Shown in pieces: positions 1-11,600 of a stretch of DNA of 64,000 bases. Source of the DNA: Argyresthia goedartella (lineage: Eukaryota > Arthropoda > Insecta > Lepidoptera > Argyresthiidae); contig OX463810.1 in assembly GCA_949825045.1 (NCBI GenBank), positions 34,234,201 to 34,298,200 on the forward strand. Direction: 5' to 3'. The notes beneath the pieces were generated by a model. That model was not told the origin of the DNA. It ran no database searches and saw nothing but the letters and a program-made list of their open reading frames with translations. Each line of letters begins with the position of its first letter. The first letter of the stretch is position 1. The position numbers and the translations under genes were made by a program.

Positions 1-85
1 CTGTCAAAAATGGTGACACCTGTCAAAATATGACACCTGTCAAAAATAGTGACAGCTGTCATAAATGGTGACAGCTGTCAAAATT
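1..85. repeat. short tandem repeat, about 20-bp unit
   Basis: Four to five degenerate copies of a CTGTCAAAAATGGTGACA-like unit run from the window edge. The array may continue to the left of the window. No coding signal. Confidence 0.75.
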
Positions 86-2177
86 TTCATAATGGTAGGA
101 AGGTTAGATGTATTATGTGAAGATAGCTCTGCCATCTCATCTGAGAAAAGAAAAGTTATTGTGACTCGCATGGCTAGGCTGTGCCTTTGCCACCCCATCT
201 GGAAAAAGAAGTATTTTAATGGTCAAGGGTGTGTTCAGTTGCTGTGGTGTGACTACGGAACAATAAAAGTAACCATAGGCATTTTGGTGTGACCACGGTG
301 CGGTTGTGGCTCAGCTCAGACGTGACTCAGACCTCGTACCCTACATCTGCGCCCCGCGCATTTCCCAGCTTTGCGTTTTCCTTGTGGAAATCCGTACTTA
401 TTCAATCTAAAGAGTTTTCTAGAAGATCAGCTGGTCTGTCCTCGATTATAATCATTGTATAGTAATCAATACCACGTGACATCGTTCCGTCCGTTATCTA
501 CTTAGAATAAACAATCAACTTGCTTTCGGGTACTCAGTACACGTGTAAGTTCTTCGGGCACACGTGACGATGCTAATGATAAACGATGCGCGGTGGTTGG
601 TTGTTATTTATCTTTCGTTGCGTAGTTAGATTCGGAGCAAGGTCTCGTAGAACAAAGTAGGTTCGAGAAGAAAGCAAGATCAGTGAGTGATAAGTTACTG
701 ACTCTGATCTGATAACCATGGTTGACTTTTACGATCTGCTTCGCTTTGATCTATTCTTAGCCGATGTTTCGCGCGATCAAGGGTAAATAAATATCAATGA
801 CAATTTGCCAGCACGTTGCCTGAAAGAATTGCTTAAAACGTTGGTTTTTCTAGTTTGTAAAGACTACACCGCCGGTCGGTCGGCTACTTTTGTATTAGAA
901 TGTTCCGGAAATCTCCTTTTCGTTGCGCGATCTCGGTCATATTTATTTATGTAAAACTTCAGGCTACAACCGTGGAACTTGGAAAATGCTAGCTTTTTTA
1001 CGGTTAGACCTAGGTTAAACCGCTCTGTAACATCGGTTACGGCTTAACCTATAGATGTTGGACTTAGCACCGGTTTCTGAAAATGGAAATTAGTTTAAAA
1101 TTAGTAAACAGGGTAGGCAGGTACCTAGTTCGCGGTACCTATCCATCTGTCACGTTCATTTTTGTGAAAATTGCAGACAGAACAATATTTAAGTAGGTAT
1201 TAGATTAGTGAATTCTCAATGCAAACTAAAACTATAGAAAGGACCTACATATGGTGTAAGTGGGTCTCCTACACTATAGCAAAAATTTAAAATATCAACA
1301 TTTATAATATCAACACCGTTTGATCCTTTGAGTAATACATTATTTTACTCAAAGGTTTGATCAACCTTTTACTAAAGCAACTGTAACTGCGATCACGAGT
1401 TCTTATCTTCTTAGCATATTTAAATTTTAGATATATCTAAAATTTAAATATGCTAAGAAGATACTAATAAATTGTACAAAAAGAAACCTCGCAGAAAAAT
1501 GCGACCGTAAAATTCGCTTATAAAATGACGTTGGAGAAAGTCACCTACCTAAACTTTAGAGCCCACTTGTCAAAAATGTATGGGATCTCAGTAGTCAAAA
1601 GTTAAGCTTATTCGCTGAATAGAATGTAGGTATAATTAATATAAATGTTTTACATTGTTTGTTGCTACAGAGGGACCCGGTGACTGACCTGACGCTGACT
1701 CTGAAATGACCTGAAAGCTGCTTGTTCGCTGATGGTGAATGATCTCTCGGCTTGCCCCTACTAAAACCTACCTAATTCAAAATTGTATACACATGTCGTA
1801 AATTTGTAACGGCAGGCCCCAGCTGATAGTTTAATAAACAAAGCGCCAAAACTCTAATAAAATGATGATTTAATATAGGAAATGCAAAAAATGCAACATC
1901 TCATCTATTAGTGTTCTATATTAGCCGTTTGACACTTACTTTATTGCATTGTGGAGCATTTAGATTTTATTTTGGCACATGTACCTACCTATTGGAGTCG
2001 AGTCAGTGCGTGACGTCACTCGACCTTAATATATTGTATGTAAATATCATTTGGATGTTCTCTGTAGATTAGAGTAGGTGGTCGCGGGTATAAAATATGT
2101 GTTATGTTATGTTATCCTGCTTATTTTTGGCAATTTAAACTTGTTTACTAACTACCATATGGAGCAAACATGAGGCT
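86..2177. other. non-coding stretch, no gene recognised
   Basis: AT-rich DNA without a supportable open frame on either strand. It contains a small hairpin at 1325-1355 (11-bp perfect stem CCTTTGAGTAA, 9-nt loop) and the long palindrome at 1404-1463, listed separately. I see no other structure. Confidence 0.6.
1404..1463. repeat. 60-bp perfect palindrome without spacer
   Basis: The sequence reads identically on both strands from 1404 to 1463, centred between 1433 and 1434 (central TTAGATATATCTAA). The two 30-bp arms match perfectly and pairing stops at both outer ends (T against C). No TSD or family relationship was identified. Confidence 0.9.
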
Positions 2178-2421
2178 TGAGATGGTGCGTGTGTAGAGCA
2201 GTGGACGGACATGGTTAGGTATACCTCGCGCCACGAATTAAGAGCGATGGGCGACGTTGGCGGGAATTACTACGCATATGTTCTGTACAGGTATTGAAAA
2301 GTGACTACCTGCGCATTCAAGGCCACCCCTCATAACTCGAGGCGCGAGGTATAAAGAACTACCTACATAAATATCTTGAGGTTGTGCGAGTGTAGAGTAG
2401 TGGATGGACTCGGATATGTAT
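2178..2421. mobile_element. MITE between degenerate direct repeats
   Basis: The element at about 2216-2354 has short terminal inverted repeats (AGGTATACCTCGCGCC at the left, GGCGCGAGGTATA at the right). Its body, GGGCGACGTTGGCGGGAATT onwards, recurs at 13201-13337 and partly at 12842-12917. A degenerate direct repeat of about 45 bp (motif GTGTAGAG.AGTGGA.GGAC) lies at 2178-2221 and again at 2380-2421. The MITE may therefore sit inside a small tandem duplication. Confidence 0.7.
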
Positions 2422-2594
2422 AGAACGATTTTTAAATGACCTACCTACGTCTACCTGATCGATCGTGGTGAACGACGACAGAGGCGGCCGAGTTACGAGT
2501 TACGAGGTATTTGGCCTGAAGTCGGATGAACGAAAGTTCGGCCAGGAACCATTGCGCCAGTTTCTAAATTACGACCGAAATTAAATTTCTAATT

Positions 2595-2860
2595 GACGAC
2601 CCGAATGGCCGAGTCGGCAGTGACCCTGCCTACGAAGCCAAGGGTCCCGGGTTCTAGTCCCGGTGGGGGCAAATACTTGTTGATGAGAACAGATGTTTGT
2701 ACCCTAGTCATGGTTATTTATCTATCTATGTATAATATTTATCTATATAAGTATGTGTATCGTTGTCTAGTACCCAAGATACAGGGAATCCTAGTTTGGG
2801 GCTATATCAATGTGTGTAAATAGTGTCCAAGGTATTATTAAGGTGTCCAAGGTAATATAA
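2595..2860 (+). mobile_element. tRNA-derived SINE, family 1
   Basis: The head resembles a tRNA gene with an A box (TGGCCGAGTCGGCAGTGACC) and a B box (GGGTTCTAGTCCC). A body follows that includes CAAATACTTGTTGATGAGAACA and ends GTGTCCAAGGTATTATTA. The same body in opposite orientation occurs at 47586-47828 and 60500-60730. The fused body rules out a functional tRNA gene. Confidence 0.85.
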
Positions 2861-3763
2861 TTGAGGAATTCACAAAGTTACTGTATCCTTCTTTTTTATG
2901 ACCTCTGCAGAGACAGTTCTTAATCCAGAAATCGGAGGATAGTATAATTAGGTTTGGAGAAATTGGTTTTTGGGTAAGTATCTAATTAACACTACCACAT
3001 ATACGGTTTGGTTAGAATAATCATCATAGAATGTAAATCATCATTGAATGAAAAGGCACATCTAATTATTGTTCCTGATCGCAAGACTTGCCACACAGCA
3101 ACAGCCGATTTTCCGGGCCCGCCCACATCTGAGTCCAACGGTCTAGTCAAAATAAGTAGGATCTAGGCACACCTCATAGCGAGGCCGCCGTCCACCCACA
3201 GTCAACCTTAATTCAATGCTAATAAGAACCATGACTCATTGAGACAGTGATATGCAGGAGGGCACGGGTGGGCACACATTTAGTGATCTCGGATCATTGC
3301 AACAAGATGTTCTTCATACATATGAAAACAAGTAAGTACCTAACTACAAGGGTAGGACACTTGGCAAGGCTAGAAAACGGCAAATGAACTGTAGGTACTG
3401 TAAGGTCGCAGCAGTTCTTGAACACCACCTATAATTGCCTACCTAATCTGTAGGGCTAGGGAGTTTAATTAGGAAGACGTTAGTAACACCAAACTTGTGC
3501 TTATTGATCGAATATGGTTACAATTTATATACAAGGGATCAAACTGGCTCGATAGCCATTAAGCTAATCCTAACTATCTAATTTACATCGGTCGCTGACC
3601 GATGCCTAAGGTGAAATGTTTCACATCGACTTTACACATCCAAGCCTCTTTCTTTTTAAAATTGTCATAGCGAACACGCACTCTAAAGAGGCCCGTATAC
3701 AATATTATCGCATAGACAAATATCGAACCTAACTATATACCTTACAGTACCTATAATGCGCGA
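2861..3763. other. non-coding stretch, no gene recognised
   Basis: No convincing reading frame, repeat or RNA gene is visible here. The short open frames are below what chance gives in this base composition. Confidence 0.55.
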
Positions 3764-3858
3764 CGTATAAGTTGAACCAAAATGGCGACGTCTAAAAATG
3801 ACAGTTTTAGATAAATTATACCCTGCGCAGTCGCCGCCATTTTGGTTCAACTTATACG
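3764..3858. repeat. foldback element with perfect 24-bp arms
   Basis: CGTATAAGTTGAACCAAAAT plus GGCG at 3764-3787 is repeated exactly inverted at 3835-3858, around a 47-nt loop. A diverged relative of these ends (GCGGCGTTTAAGTTGACCCG, and GGGTCAACTTGTACGCCGGG inverted) brackets 5760-6329. This points to a foldback transposon family. Confidence 0.85.
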
Positions 3859-3994
3859 CCGGGAACCTTACCCCGATTGATGACCATGAGGAGGCCAAAG
3901 ATGAGTCAGCAGACAAAGATCACGAGAGCTATGAAAGCAGGAAATCAATGGACGCGGGTTGCACAGGATATGGAGGAAAGCCTGTGCAGAGTCA

Positions 3995-4203
3995 GAGAGG
4001 TCGGTGCAATAGCACCGAGGCCCGGCTTTGCTCCCGCTGGCGAAGTCAAAGAGTTTCATTCATCTTCAGGTTAGGTTAAAAAACACGTCACGTGCTTTCT
4101 CAAATACACTTGACACTGGCAAAATTAACCTCAAATAAGTTTGGCACGTCATGTATTTTAGGAAGAAGTAGATAGAATTAAACAACTTTGATAGATAGAC
4201 AGC
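3995..4203. repeat. dispersed repeat, also at 17770-17985
   Basis: Includes AAAGAGTTTCATTCATCT, ACACGTCACGTG and CAAATACACTTGACACTGGC. The same blocks occur in the same order in intron 9 of the peroxidase gene (17770-17985). It looks like an old unclassified interspersed element. Confidence 0.75.
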
Positions 4204-4235
4204 CCCCAAGCCCCTGTAAAGACTCACAGCACCCA

Positions 4236-5110
4236 TTATAGTAGGTAGTTTATGTGACTGATACGTAATGGAGGGCATTAAAACTCAAGAGTGGTGAGTT
4301 TCATAATAATATCTCTCGAGAGTTTTAATGAGTTTTAATTTTATGTACAGTGACAGACACATATCATAAACTCTCTATGATGTGTTCAGGAACCGCATGT
4401 TCGACTTGCATTGTGTCATTGATAATTGCTCTGCACTTGTTTAGCTTGCTCAGTAGTACCAACTTCTCAGACAAACTAGAGGCGGCACGCAGGCGGGCGT
4501 CGGCGTTCGAAATTTAAATGTCACATATTTACAGAAGGCTAGTACTTAATCATACATCAAAAATACTGATTTTCACACCATAAAAGGATTAACAAAAACA
4601 CTTTTTATGTTTTATAGTAGTTTATGTGACTGATACATAATGGAGGGCATTAAAACTCGAGAGTGGGTTTATGAAACGAGCCGAAGGCGAGTTTCATAAT
4701 AATATCACTCGAGAGTCTTAATGCCTAATTATGTAAAGTTACATACACAAGTTTATCTACACACATATGATAAGCTCTCTTTGATGTGTTCAGGGACCGC
4801 ATGTTTGACCGGCATTGAGTTGTTTAGCTTGTTCTGTAGTACCAACTTCACAGACAAAGTAGGGGCGGCACGCAGGCGGGCGTCGGCGTTCAAAATTTGA
4901 ATGTCATAATATGTAGAAAATTTACACATTATGGTCATAATATTCAGATAAGAAATGAGTTTTTACAAAGTAGTTTAACATTATGCTGATCGTAACGTGC
5001 AGTTTTTGGACGCAGTAAAGAGGTGTGTGGATAAATTCTTCGCTTCGCTCACCCCCTTTACTCTTCACCTATGACAGCAGCATTTTGCCGTGATATTCGC
5101 TGTGCAAATT
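4236..5110 (+). mobile_element. MITE family M copy, first of an inverted pair
   Basis: Starts near AGTTTATGTGACTGATACGT. It contains inverted blocks ACTCTCGAGAG and a GC-rich core (GGCGGCACGCAGGCGGGCGT), which recurs twice (near 4480 and 4865). A tail follows with TAACATTATGCTGATCGTAA. The part 4246-4735 is the inverse of 5846-6300. Other copies are at 58090-58300 (minus) and 58745-59180 (plus). No transposase is present, so it must be moved by another element. Confidence 0.75.
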
Positions 5111-5357
5111 AGTATTTTTGATGTGCCGTTTTTCACAAAATAAAAATACTCGCAGTACCAACTGTACCTATATATTATTTTAAATAGTTAAATAGGTTTG
5201 TTCTCTTATGTAAATGTGATGTTGATGTCGTGTCATATCACATCCGGATTGAAAATCGTTTCTGAGTTGTATAGTGATGCTGCTTGAGCCGGATTTTAAT
5301 TCGGCTGAAGTAAACTACGCCGTTTTGAATGAGCACTTTGCGTTCGTCAAAGTGGCT

Positions 5358-5609
5358 TAGTAGGTAAAAGGCGCCCACATACAAAACATTGTGAGTGAAG
5401 TGAAAATCGAGAGTTTAGATCTGCAAACGTCGATAACATTGGGTAGGTAAAAAGCGCCCACATACAAACATTGTGAGTGAAGTGAAAATCTTATCGAGTT
5501 TAGACTGCAAACGTCGATAACATTGGGTAGGTAAAAAGCGCCCACATACAAACATTGTGAGTGAAGTGAAAATCTTATCGAATTTAGAACTGCACACGTC
5601 GATAACATT
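5358..5609. repeat. 83-84-bp tandem repeat, three copies
   Basis: Three head-to-tail copies begin TAGGTAAAAAGCGCCCACAT and contain CATTGTGAGTGAAGTGAAAATC and CAAACGTCGATAACATT. Copies 2 and 3 are exactly 84 bp apart. The small open frames on the minus strand only mirror this periodicity. Confidence 0.9.
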
Positions 5610-5759
5610 CGTGAAAATAGTGACATCAAGATAAGTTTAGTCATCGGCTCCAGAATTTCTGTCCGGAAATGTTACAATTCCTCTTTGAGTAATAAAGTAA
5701 TTCCTTTACTAAACAGTCCGGAAATGTTAAATGCAAAAATGGATAAGTAAAATGGGTAT

Positions 5760-6329
5760 AATGCGCGGCGTTTAAGTTGACCCGCATTGGCGGCGTCTGC
5801 GCAGGTAAAAGCGACTGTGAAGATATATTTCCCCTGCTCCCTACTCTCGAGTGATATTATTATGAAACTCGCCTTCGGCTCGTTTCATAAACCCACTCTC
5901 GAGTTTTGATGCCCTCCATTATGTATCAGTCACATAAACTACTATTAAACATAAAAAGTGTTTTTGTTAATCCTTTTATGGTGTGCAAATCAGTATTTTT
6001 GATGTGCGATTAAATACTAGCCTTTTGTAAATATGTGACATTTAAATTTCGAACGCCGACGCCCATCTGCGTGCCGCCCCTAATTTGTCTGAGAAGTTGG
6101 TACTACTGAGCAAGCTAAACAAGTGCACAGCAATTATCAATGATACAATGGAAGTCGAACATGCGGTTCCTGAACACATCAAAGAGAGTTTATGATATGT
6201 GTTGTAACTGTACATAAAATTAAAACTCATTGAAACTCTCGAGAGATATTATTATGAAACTCACCACTCTCGAGTTTTAATGCCCTCCATTACGTATCAG
6301 TCTTGTGGGTCAACTTGTACGCCGGGTCT
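5760..6329 (-). mobile_element. foldback ends with nested inverted MITE M copy
   Basis: Outer ends related to the foldback at 3764-3858 (GCGGCGTTTAAGTTGACCCG left, GGGTCAACTTGTACGCCGGG right) enclose a MITE family M copy at 5846-6300. That copy lies in the opposite orientation to 4246-4735. It ends GCCCTCCATTACGTATCAGT. The nesting implies that M inserted into an older foldback element. Confidence 0.7.
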
Positions 6330-7078
6330 GTAGCTGGGTATGGATTCGTAATGGGCGGACACCCGATTTTTCGTTTATAAAAATTTAACCAAAACAAAAA
6401 ATTCCTAAGATTAACCTATGCTCACGATATAAAGATAACTAGTTATATGCAGGGGAAAATACTTGTTTAAAATAAAATACTTTTTGTTTAAAATAAGATA
6501 TTATAGACTTTTTAGTTTTATAAACAAAATGTAAATTTTTATCTGTTGTGGTAGTTGGGACGAAACGCGACTTTGAACCTTATGCCATGGTAATAAAATT
6601 TAAAACCTGTAACGGAAAATTGGCGTTATCTAAGGCTGGTGGTATTCAAGAGGTTAATCGCCTGGAACATTTGACCGCTCTTCAGTGAGAGTCCGCGCAA
6701 ACTGTCCTGTTTGTTTTGTTACCCTTAAGGTGATATATCGACAAAATTGATACTTTTTGAAGTCATTTCTCTGCTGTTCAAAAGAAATCCCAAGTTTAAT
6801 AAATTAATATAACAATTTTGAGTCCTTTTTCTAGATTTTGTAACAGTCTGTGGTAATAACAGAAACACGACAAGAGGAATTTCGCTCGATAGAAATAATT
6901 ATTGAAATGAGGTCTAAATTTACACTTTTTTTGATTTTCTGACAATTGGAAAAGCACACAGAATTCAAAAACATTTATTAAGTTGGCTTTGACAATGCCT
7001 AAATTACCTAATAAAGAATTTTTCATAGCTATTTTGGTTGATTTGTATCAATTTAAAACCAACTTTTTGTCATTTTGC
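6330..7078. other. non-coding stretch with a dispersed repeat
   Basis: About 6545-6660 (GGTAGTTGGGACG, then TATGCCATGGTAATAAAATT and GGTGGTATTCAA) recurs at 15727-15830 in intron 12 of the peroxidase gene. The rest is AT-rich. It may be the left arm of the foldback element that follows, but the match is too weak to claim. Confidence 0.55.
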
Positions 7079-7232
7079 CCCGATTCCGTCCCTCTCACAC
7101 TGGGGTTTATTCCGCCTGGAGTAACAGGGACCTTTGCACGGACGAGATATCCCCTTAAGGCGATACCTCGTCCGTGCAAAGGTCTCCGTTACTCCAGGTG
7201 GAAAGACCCGCAGTGTCAGAGGAGCGGAATCG
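7079..7232. repeat. long imperfect foldback
   Basis: The inner stem is 37 bp (7115-7151 against 7162-7198, 34 matches, 10-nt loop CCCCTTAAGGC-like). It extends outward imperfectly through CCGATTCCG at the left and CGGAATCGG at the right, to about 70-bp arms. It is probably the centre of a foldback or MITE element. Confidence 0.8.
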
Positions 7233-7535
7233 GAAAAAATGTCATAACGTAGCGCTAAACCACAGAAAAATTGTTTAAAAATAAACTACGCTATTTTGTT
7301 AAAACGTTTTTTAAGCAGATTTTGCGAATACATAATATTTACATTTTGAACGCAGTTCCACAAACAAATTAGTTGGAATTTCAGAATTACAGGAAAAAAT
7401 AAAACAATTTAGAGGTGTTTTCGTGATTAAATTATATCGAGAAAATTTCATCTAATCGCGTTTTCCTTTAGTGAGAATCTTAATCAAATACTCAATCAAC
7501 GTTAACCCAAAAATCAAATCTGTAGATGACTTCAT
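7233..7535 (+). repeat. dispersed repeat, inverse copy at 35941-36250
   Basis: Contains TAGCGCTAAACCACAGAAAA, then CATAATATTTACATTTTGAA, and near the end AATCAAATCTGTAGATGACT. The whole run is present in reverse orientation at 35941-36250, in intron 3. It adjoins the foldback at 7079-7232, whose outer GATTCC block is also present beside the second copy. The two are therefore probably one element. Confidence 0.8.
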
Positions 7536-7550
7536 GTTGGAGTAAATGGA

Positions 7551-7715
7551 TGTAGGTGACTCGTTATATTTTAACCTTATATGTAGTTTATCATAATAAT
7601 TTATTTATACTGTACATAACATTTATTATAATTCATTTCTTACTTATTTACGTATTCTATTAACTCACACTAATACATTCATTCATCTCATACACCACCT
7701 ACATAGCTACCTATA
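7551..7715 (+). repeat. 5' LTR of element A, 413 bp missing
   Basis: Begins TGTAGGTGACTCGTTATATT and ends CTACATAGCTACCTATA. It is 165 bp against 578 bp for the 3' LTR. The missing block would lie between two CCAC tetranucleotides of the 3' LTR, leaving one CCAC here. The lost part includes the AATAAA signal and presumably the promoter. Confidence 0.9.
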
Positions 7716-7716
7716 C

Positions 7717-7726
7717 TGGTGACCCC
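7717..7726 (+). promoter_or_regulatory. primer binding site, tRNA-Trp type
   Basis: TGGTGACCCC, one base after the 5' LTR. It complements the 3' end (GGGGTCA plus CCA) expected for insect tRNA-Trp, where minus-strand synthesis would start. Confidence 0.8.
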
Positions 7727-7740
7727 TCTTAAAGAACACG

Positions 7741-8667
7741 ATGAGCTCAGATGATTCAAGCGGACCTGACTCGGAATATTCACAAAGGAATGTGAATGTC
7801 TTGCCTCGTGGCGGCGGGCGGCATCCTATCAAGATGGCGTCGTCGCCCCCAGACCAGAAGATGAAGGTCGCCTGTTCCACACTGACGGCGACTCCAGCTC
7901 CACTCCACCTAAAGATACCGCCATTCTGGCCCGAAAAGCCAGCGATATGGTTCGCGCAGGTGGAAGGGCAATTCACAATTATGAAGGTAACAGATGAAGC
8001 TACCAAATTTTACCACATATTGGCCACTCTCGACCGCCAGTATGCTGCAGAGATTGAGGATGTTCTTACTGGCCCTCCCGACTACTCCAAGCTGAAGGTC
8101 GAGCTCATCAAGCGGCTGTCGGTGTCCAAGGAGAACAAGGTGAAGCAGCTGCTGACTCACGAGCAGCTCGGGACCCGCAAGCCGTCGCAGTTCCTGCGGC
8201 ACCTGCAGCACCTGGCCGGACCCGACATCCCTTCAGACTTCATGCGGACCATCTGGACCAGCCGGCTACCTACCTCGCTACAGCCAATCGTCGCATCGCA
8301 GCCGACGTTAGCTATTGACGCACTCGCCGAACTCGCCGACCGCGTCTATGACATCGCAGCACCATCGCAGCAGGTGGCAGCAACCACATCATCATCGTCA
8401 GCAGCAGGATCAGCTATTGAGGAATTAACGCGGCAATTAGCTGAGTTGACGCGACAAGTGAGCGCCCTTACTACGCAGTCACAGCACCGCTCCCGCAGCA
8501 TCGAGCGCCGAGGTGGAGACCAGCGCAGCCGTTCCTCATCACGCCGTTCCACTTCCAATTACCAGAGGTACCCGATCTGCTGGTACCACTCGAAATATGG
8601 ATCCAAGGCGCGTCAGTGTATCAAGCCCTGTGACTACAAACCGGGAAATGTGCCGAGCAGTCAGTGA
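7741..8667 (+). CDS. gag: Gag of element A
   Basis: 308-aa structural protein that would build the cytoplasmic particle and bind element RNA. The ATG lies only 14 nt after the primer site. Residues about 55-190 form the capsid-like region (motifs [20 protein letters not shown] and [20 protein letters not shown]). A Ser/Ala stretch and a possible coiled segment ([20 protein letters not shown]) follow. Near the end is an unusual zinc motif, C280-X2-H283-X9-C293-X3-C297, the CHCC form of the CsRn1 clade rather than the usual CCHC knuckle. The stop TGA overlaps the pol ATG as TGATG. The frame is intact. Confidence 0.92.
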   Translation: MSSDDSSGPDSEYSQRNVNVLPRGGGRHPIKMASSPPDQKMKVACSTLTATPAPLHLKIPPFWPEKPAIWFAQVEGQFTIMKVTDEATKFYHILATLDRQYAAEIEDVLTGPPDYSKLKVELIKRLSVSKENKVKQLLTHEQLGTRKPSQFLRHLQHLAGPDIPSDFMRTIWTSRLPTSLQPIVASQPTLAIDALAELADRVYDIAAPSQQVAATTSSSSAAGSAIEELTRQLAELTRQVSALTTQSQHRSRSIERRGGDQRSRSSSRRSTSNYQRYPICWYHSKYGSKARQCIKPCDYKPGNVPSSQ

Positions 8668-11600
8668 TGGCGACGACCGACTGCCACAACCTAACCACAG
8701 GTCGCCTATTCATCACGGACCGTATTACACAGACACAGTTCCTCATAGACACCGGAAGTGACATTTGTGTTTACCCTGTATCTGCTTTTCGTGAGCGCCG
8801 TTGTAAAACTACTTACCAACTTACTGCTGCCAATGGCTCGGCTATCGATACGTATGGCTATATTCAACTTAATTTGAATTTAGGCCTACGCCGCAACTTT
8901 CCGTGGCGCTTCGTGATCGCTGACGTCACAAAAGCAATCATAGGTGTAGATTTTTTAACGCATTACCGCCTTATAGTCGACGTCAGCGAACAAAAAGTTA
9001 TCGATGGCCTCACCAATGTCAGTTCGGTAGCCTGTTTAGATATAAATAGCACGCTTGTGCTAAGCGTAAAGGTATCGACTGGTGGTGACGGTAGGTATAA
9101 TAAAATTTTGTCAGAATATCCGGAAATAACACGTCCTGCTGGTACTCCGGGTATTGCAAAACACAACACTACACACCACATACGCACTACACCGGGTCCA
9201 CCTGTATCATGTTCCCCACGCCGTCTTGCCCCGGATAAGTTAAAAATCGCGAAACAAGAATTCGAAACTATGATAACTAACGGGACAGCACGTCCGTCTG
9301 GCAGTCCCTGGTCGTCGCCTCTCCACCTTGTTTCTAAGAAGGATCACGGGTGGCGCCCGTGTGGCGATTATAGGCAATTAAATGCACGTACCATACCTGA
9401 CCAATACCCAGTCAGACATATACAAGATTTTTCGCACTGTCTGTCCGGTTGTACTATATTTTCAGTGGTAGATTTGGTTAAAGCCTACAACCAAATCCCT
9501 GTTACTGAACAGGACATACCCAAGACAGCTATAACCACACCATTCGGACTTTATGAATTTCCTTTCATGACGTTTGGTCTTAGGAATGCGGCACAAACCT
9601 TTCAAAGGTTTGTCGACGGACTAACTCGTGGCCTCGACTTTTGCTACCCGTATCTCGACGATTTCTTGATTTTCAGCAAAACGCCACAGGAGCACGAAGA
9701 CCACTTGCACCAGCTTTTCGAACGCATGCGCAGCTATGGTGTACTTGTCAACACGGCCAAGTGTGTCTTCGGGATGTCAGAGATCACGTTTCTAGGCTAT
9801 TCAATCTCCGAAAAGGGCACTAAACCACTGGAAAGCAAGGTACAGGCCATTGCTGAGTTCACGCCCCCAAAAACCGTCCGAGAACTCCGACGATTCTTGG
9901 GGATGGTGAATTTTTACAGGCGATTTCTGCCAAATGCCGCCCAAATTCAAGCGCCGCTCAATGGCTTGCTTACAGGGTCGGTCAAAGCTTCCCATCCAGT
10001 CAATATAGAAGGGGATTCCCTCAAAGCATTCGAAGCTTGTAAGAAGAGCTTATGTGATGCAGCTCTTTTGGCACACCCCGACTCGTCAGCTAAGTTAGGA
10101 CTGGTCACTGACGCCTCCGATACGGCGATAGGTGGAGTCCTACAGCAGCTGAAGGAGGGAGACTGGCAGCCCCTTGCATTTTTCTCTCGCAAGTTGAGCC
10201 CAACACAAACAAAATACTCACCATATGACCGCGAGCTCCTTGCCATCTATGAGAGTATTAAATATTTCAGGCATATGCTAGAGGCCCACAACTTCACCAT
10301 CTATACTGACCATAAACCGTTATGTTTCGCTTTTCATGAACGGAAAATTAACTGCTCTCCACGACAGTATAGACACCTCGACTTCATCTCGCAATTCACC
10401 ACAGACATTGTCTTCATTGCCGGCAAAGACAACTTGGTTGCCGATACACTGTCGCGCGTAGAAGAACTGCAGTCGCCTGTCGATCTCGAAGTGATGGCCA
10501 ATCTCCAAGACCAAGACCCAGAGCTCGTTGAGTATCTTAAAGGTGACACTTCACTTCGTCTTACCAAAATGAACATACCTGGGAGTCGTTCCATGTTGTA
10601 CTGCGACGTCAGTACACCGACACCCAGGCCTTTCGTTCCCAAACAACTGCGTAAGCAGATTTACGACTGTCTGCACTCTCTTAGCCACCCCGGTGCCAAC
10701 GCTACCGCCAAACTCGTTGCTCAACGATTCGTTTGGCCACTATTACGGAAAAACTGCCGTGAATGGGCTAAGGCGTGTTTGATCTGCCAGCGCACGAAGG
10801 TAACCAGACACGTTGCTTCACCGTTAGGTACAAACGACTTACCTTCAGCGCGTTTCCAACACGTCCATTTAGACCTGATCGGTCCACTACCGTCCGCTGG
10901 TGGCTATAGGTATTGCCTCACAGCCGTCGATCGCTTCACGCGATGGCCGGAAGCTGTACCTATTATTGATATCACCGCTGAAACTGTAGCCAAAGCGTTT
11001 GTCAGCTGTTGGGTATCCAGATACGGTTGTCCCAAAGAGATCGTTACCGATCGTGGGGCCCAATTTTCATCAGCTTTGTTCGAGCAGCTGTCAAAGTCCA
11101 TAGGTTTCGACCACCGTAGGACAACAGCTTATCACCCACAGTGTAATGGCTTGGTGGAGAGATTTCATCGGCAGTTGAAGGCAGCGATTACCTGTCACGC
11201 CGACGCCAACTGGACAGAGTCATTGCCACTGGTACTTTTAGGCATTAGGAGCGCTGTAAAAGAAGACCTTCAGGTATCATCGGCAGAGCTGGTGTACGGT
11301 GAACCCCTACGTCTACCGGGTGATTTTTTTGGTCATAACGTCCCAGGTTACACCACCGACATCACCGATTTCTCAGCCCGTATGAGGTCCTTCGCCGAGC
11401 GCATACGACCAGTCCCACCTCAGCACCATTCCAACACTCGTAAAGCCTTCGTGTTTAAGGATTTAGCCAGCTGCAGTCACGTATTTCTTAGGGAAGAAGT
11501 GTTACGCGGTTCATTTCAACCAGCTTACGTTGGGCCATTCGAGGTACTTAAGAGAGGCGCAAAGACTTTTAAGATACGTGTGCGGAACAAAGACGTCGTA

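Noticed and set aside
2593..2680. Possible tRNA gene
   Set aside because: A and B boxes are present, but it is fused to a SINE body repeated elsewhere and the stem pairing is degenerate.
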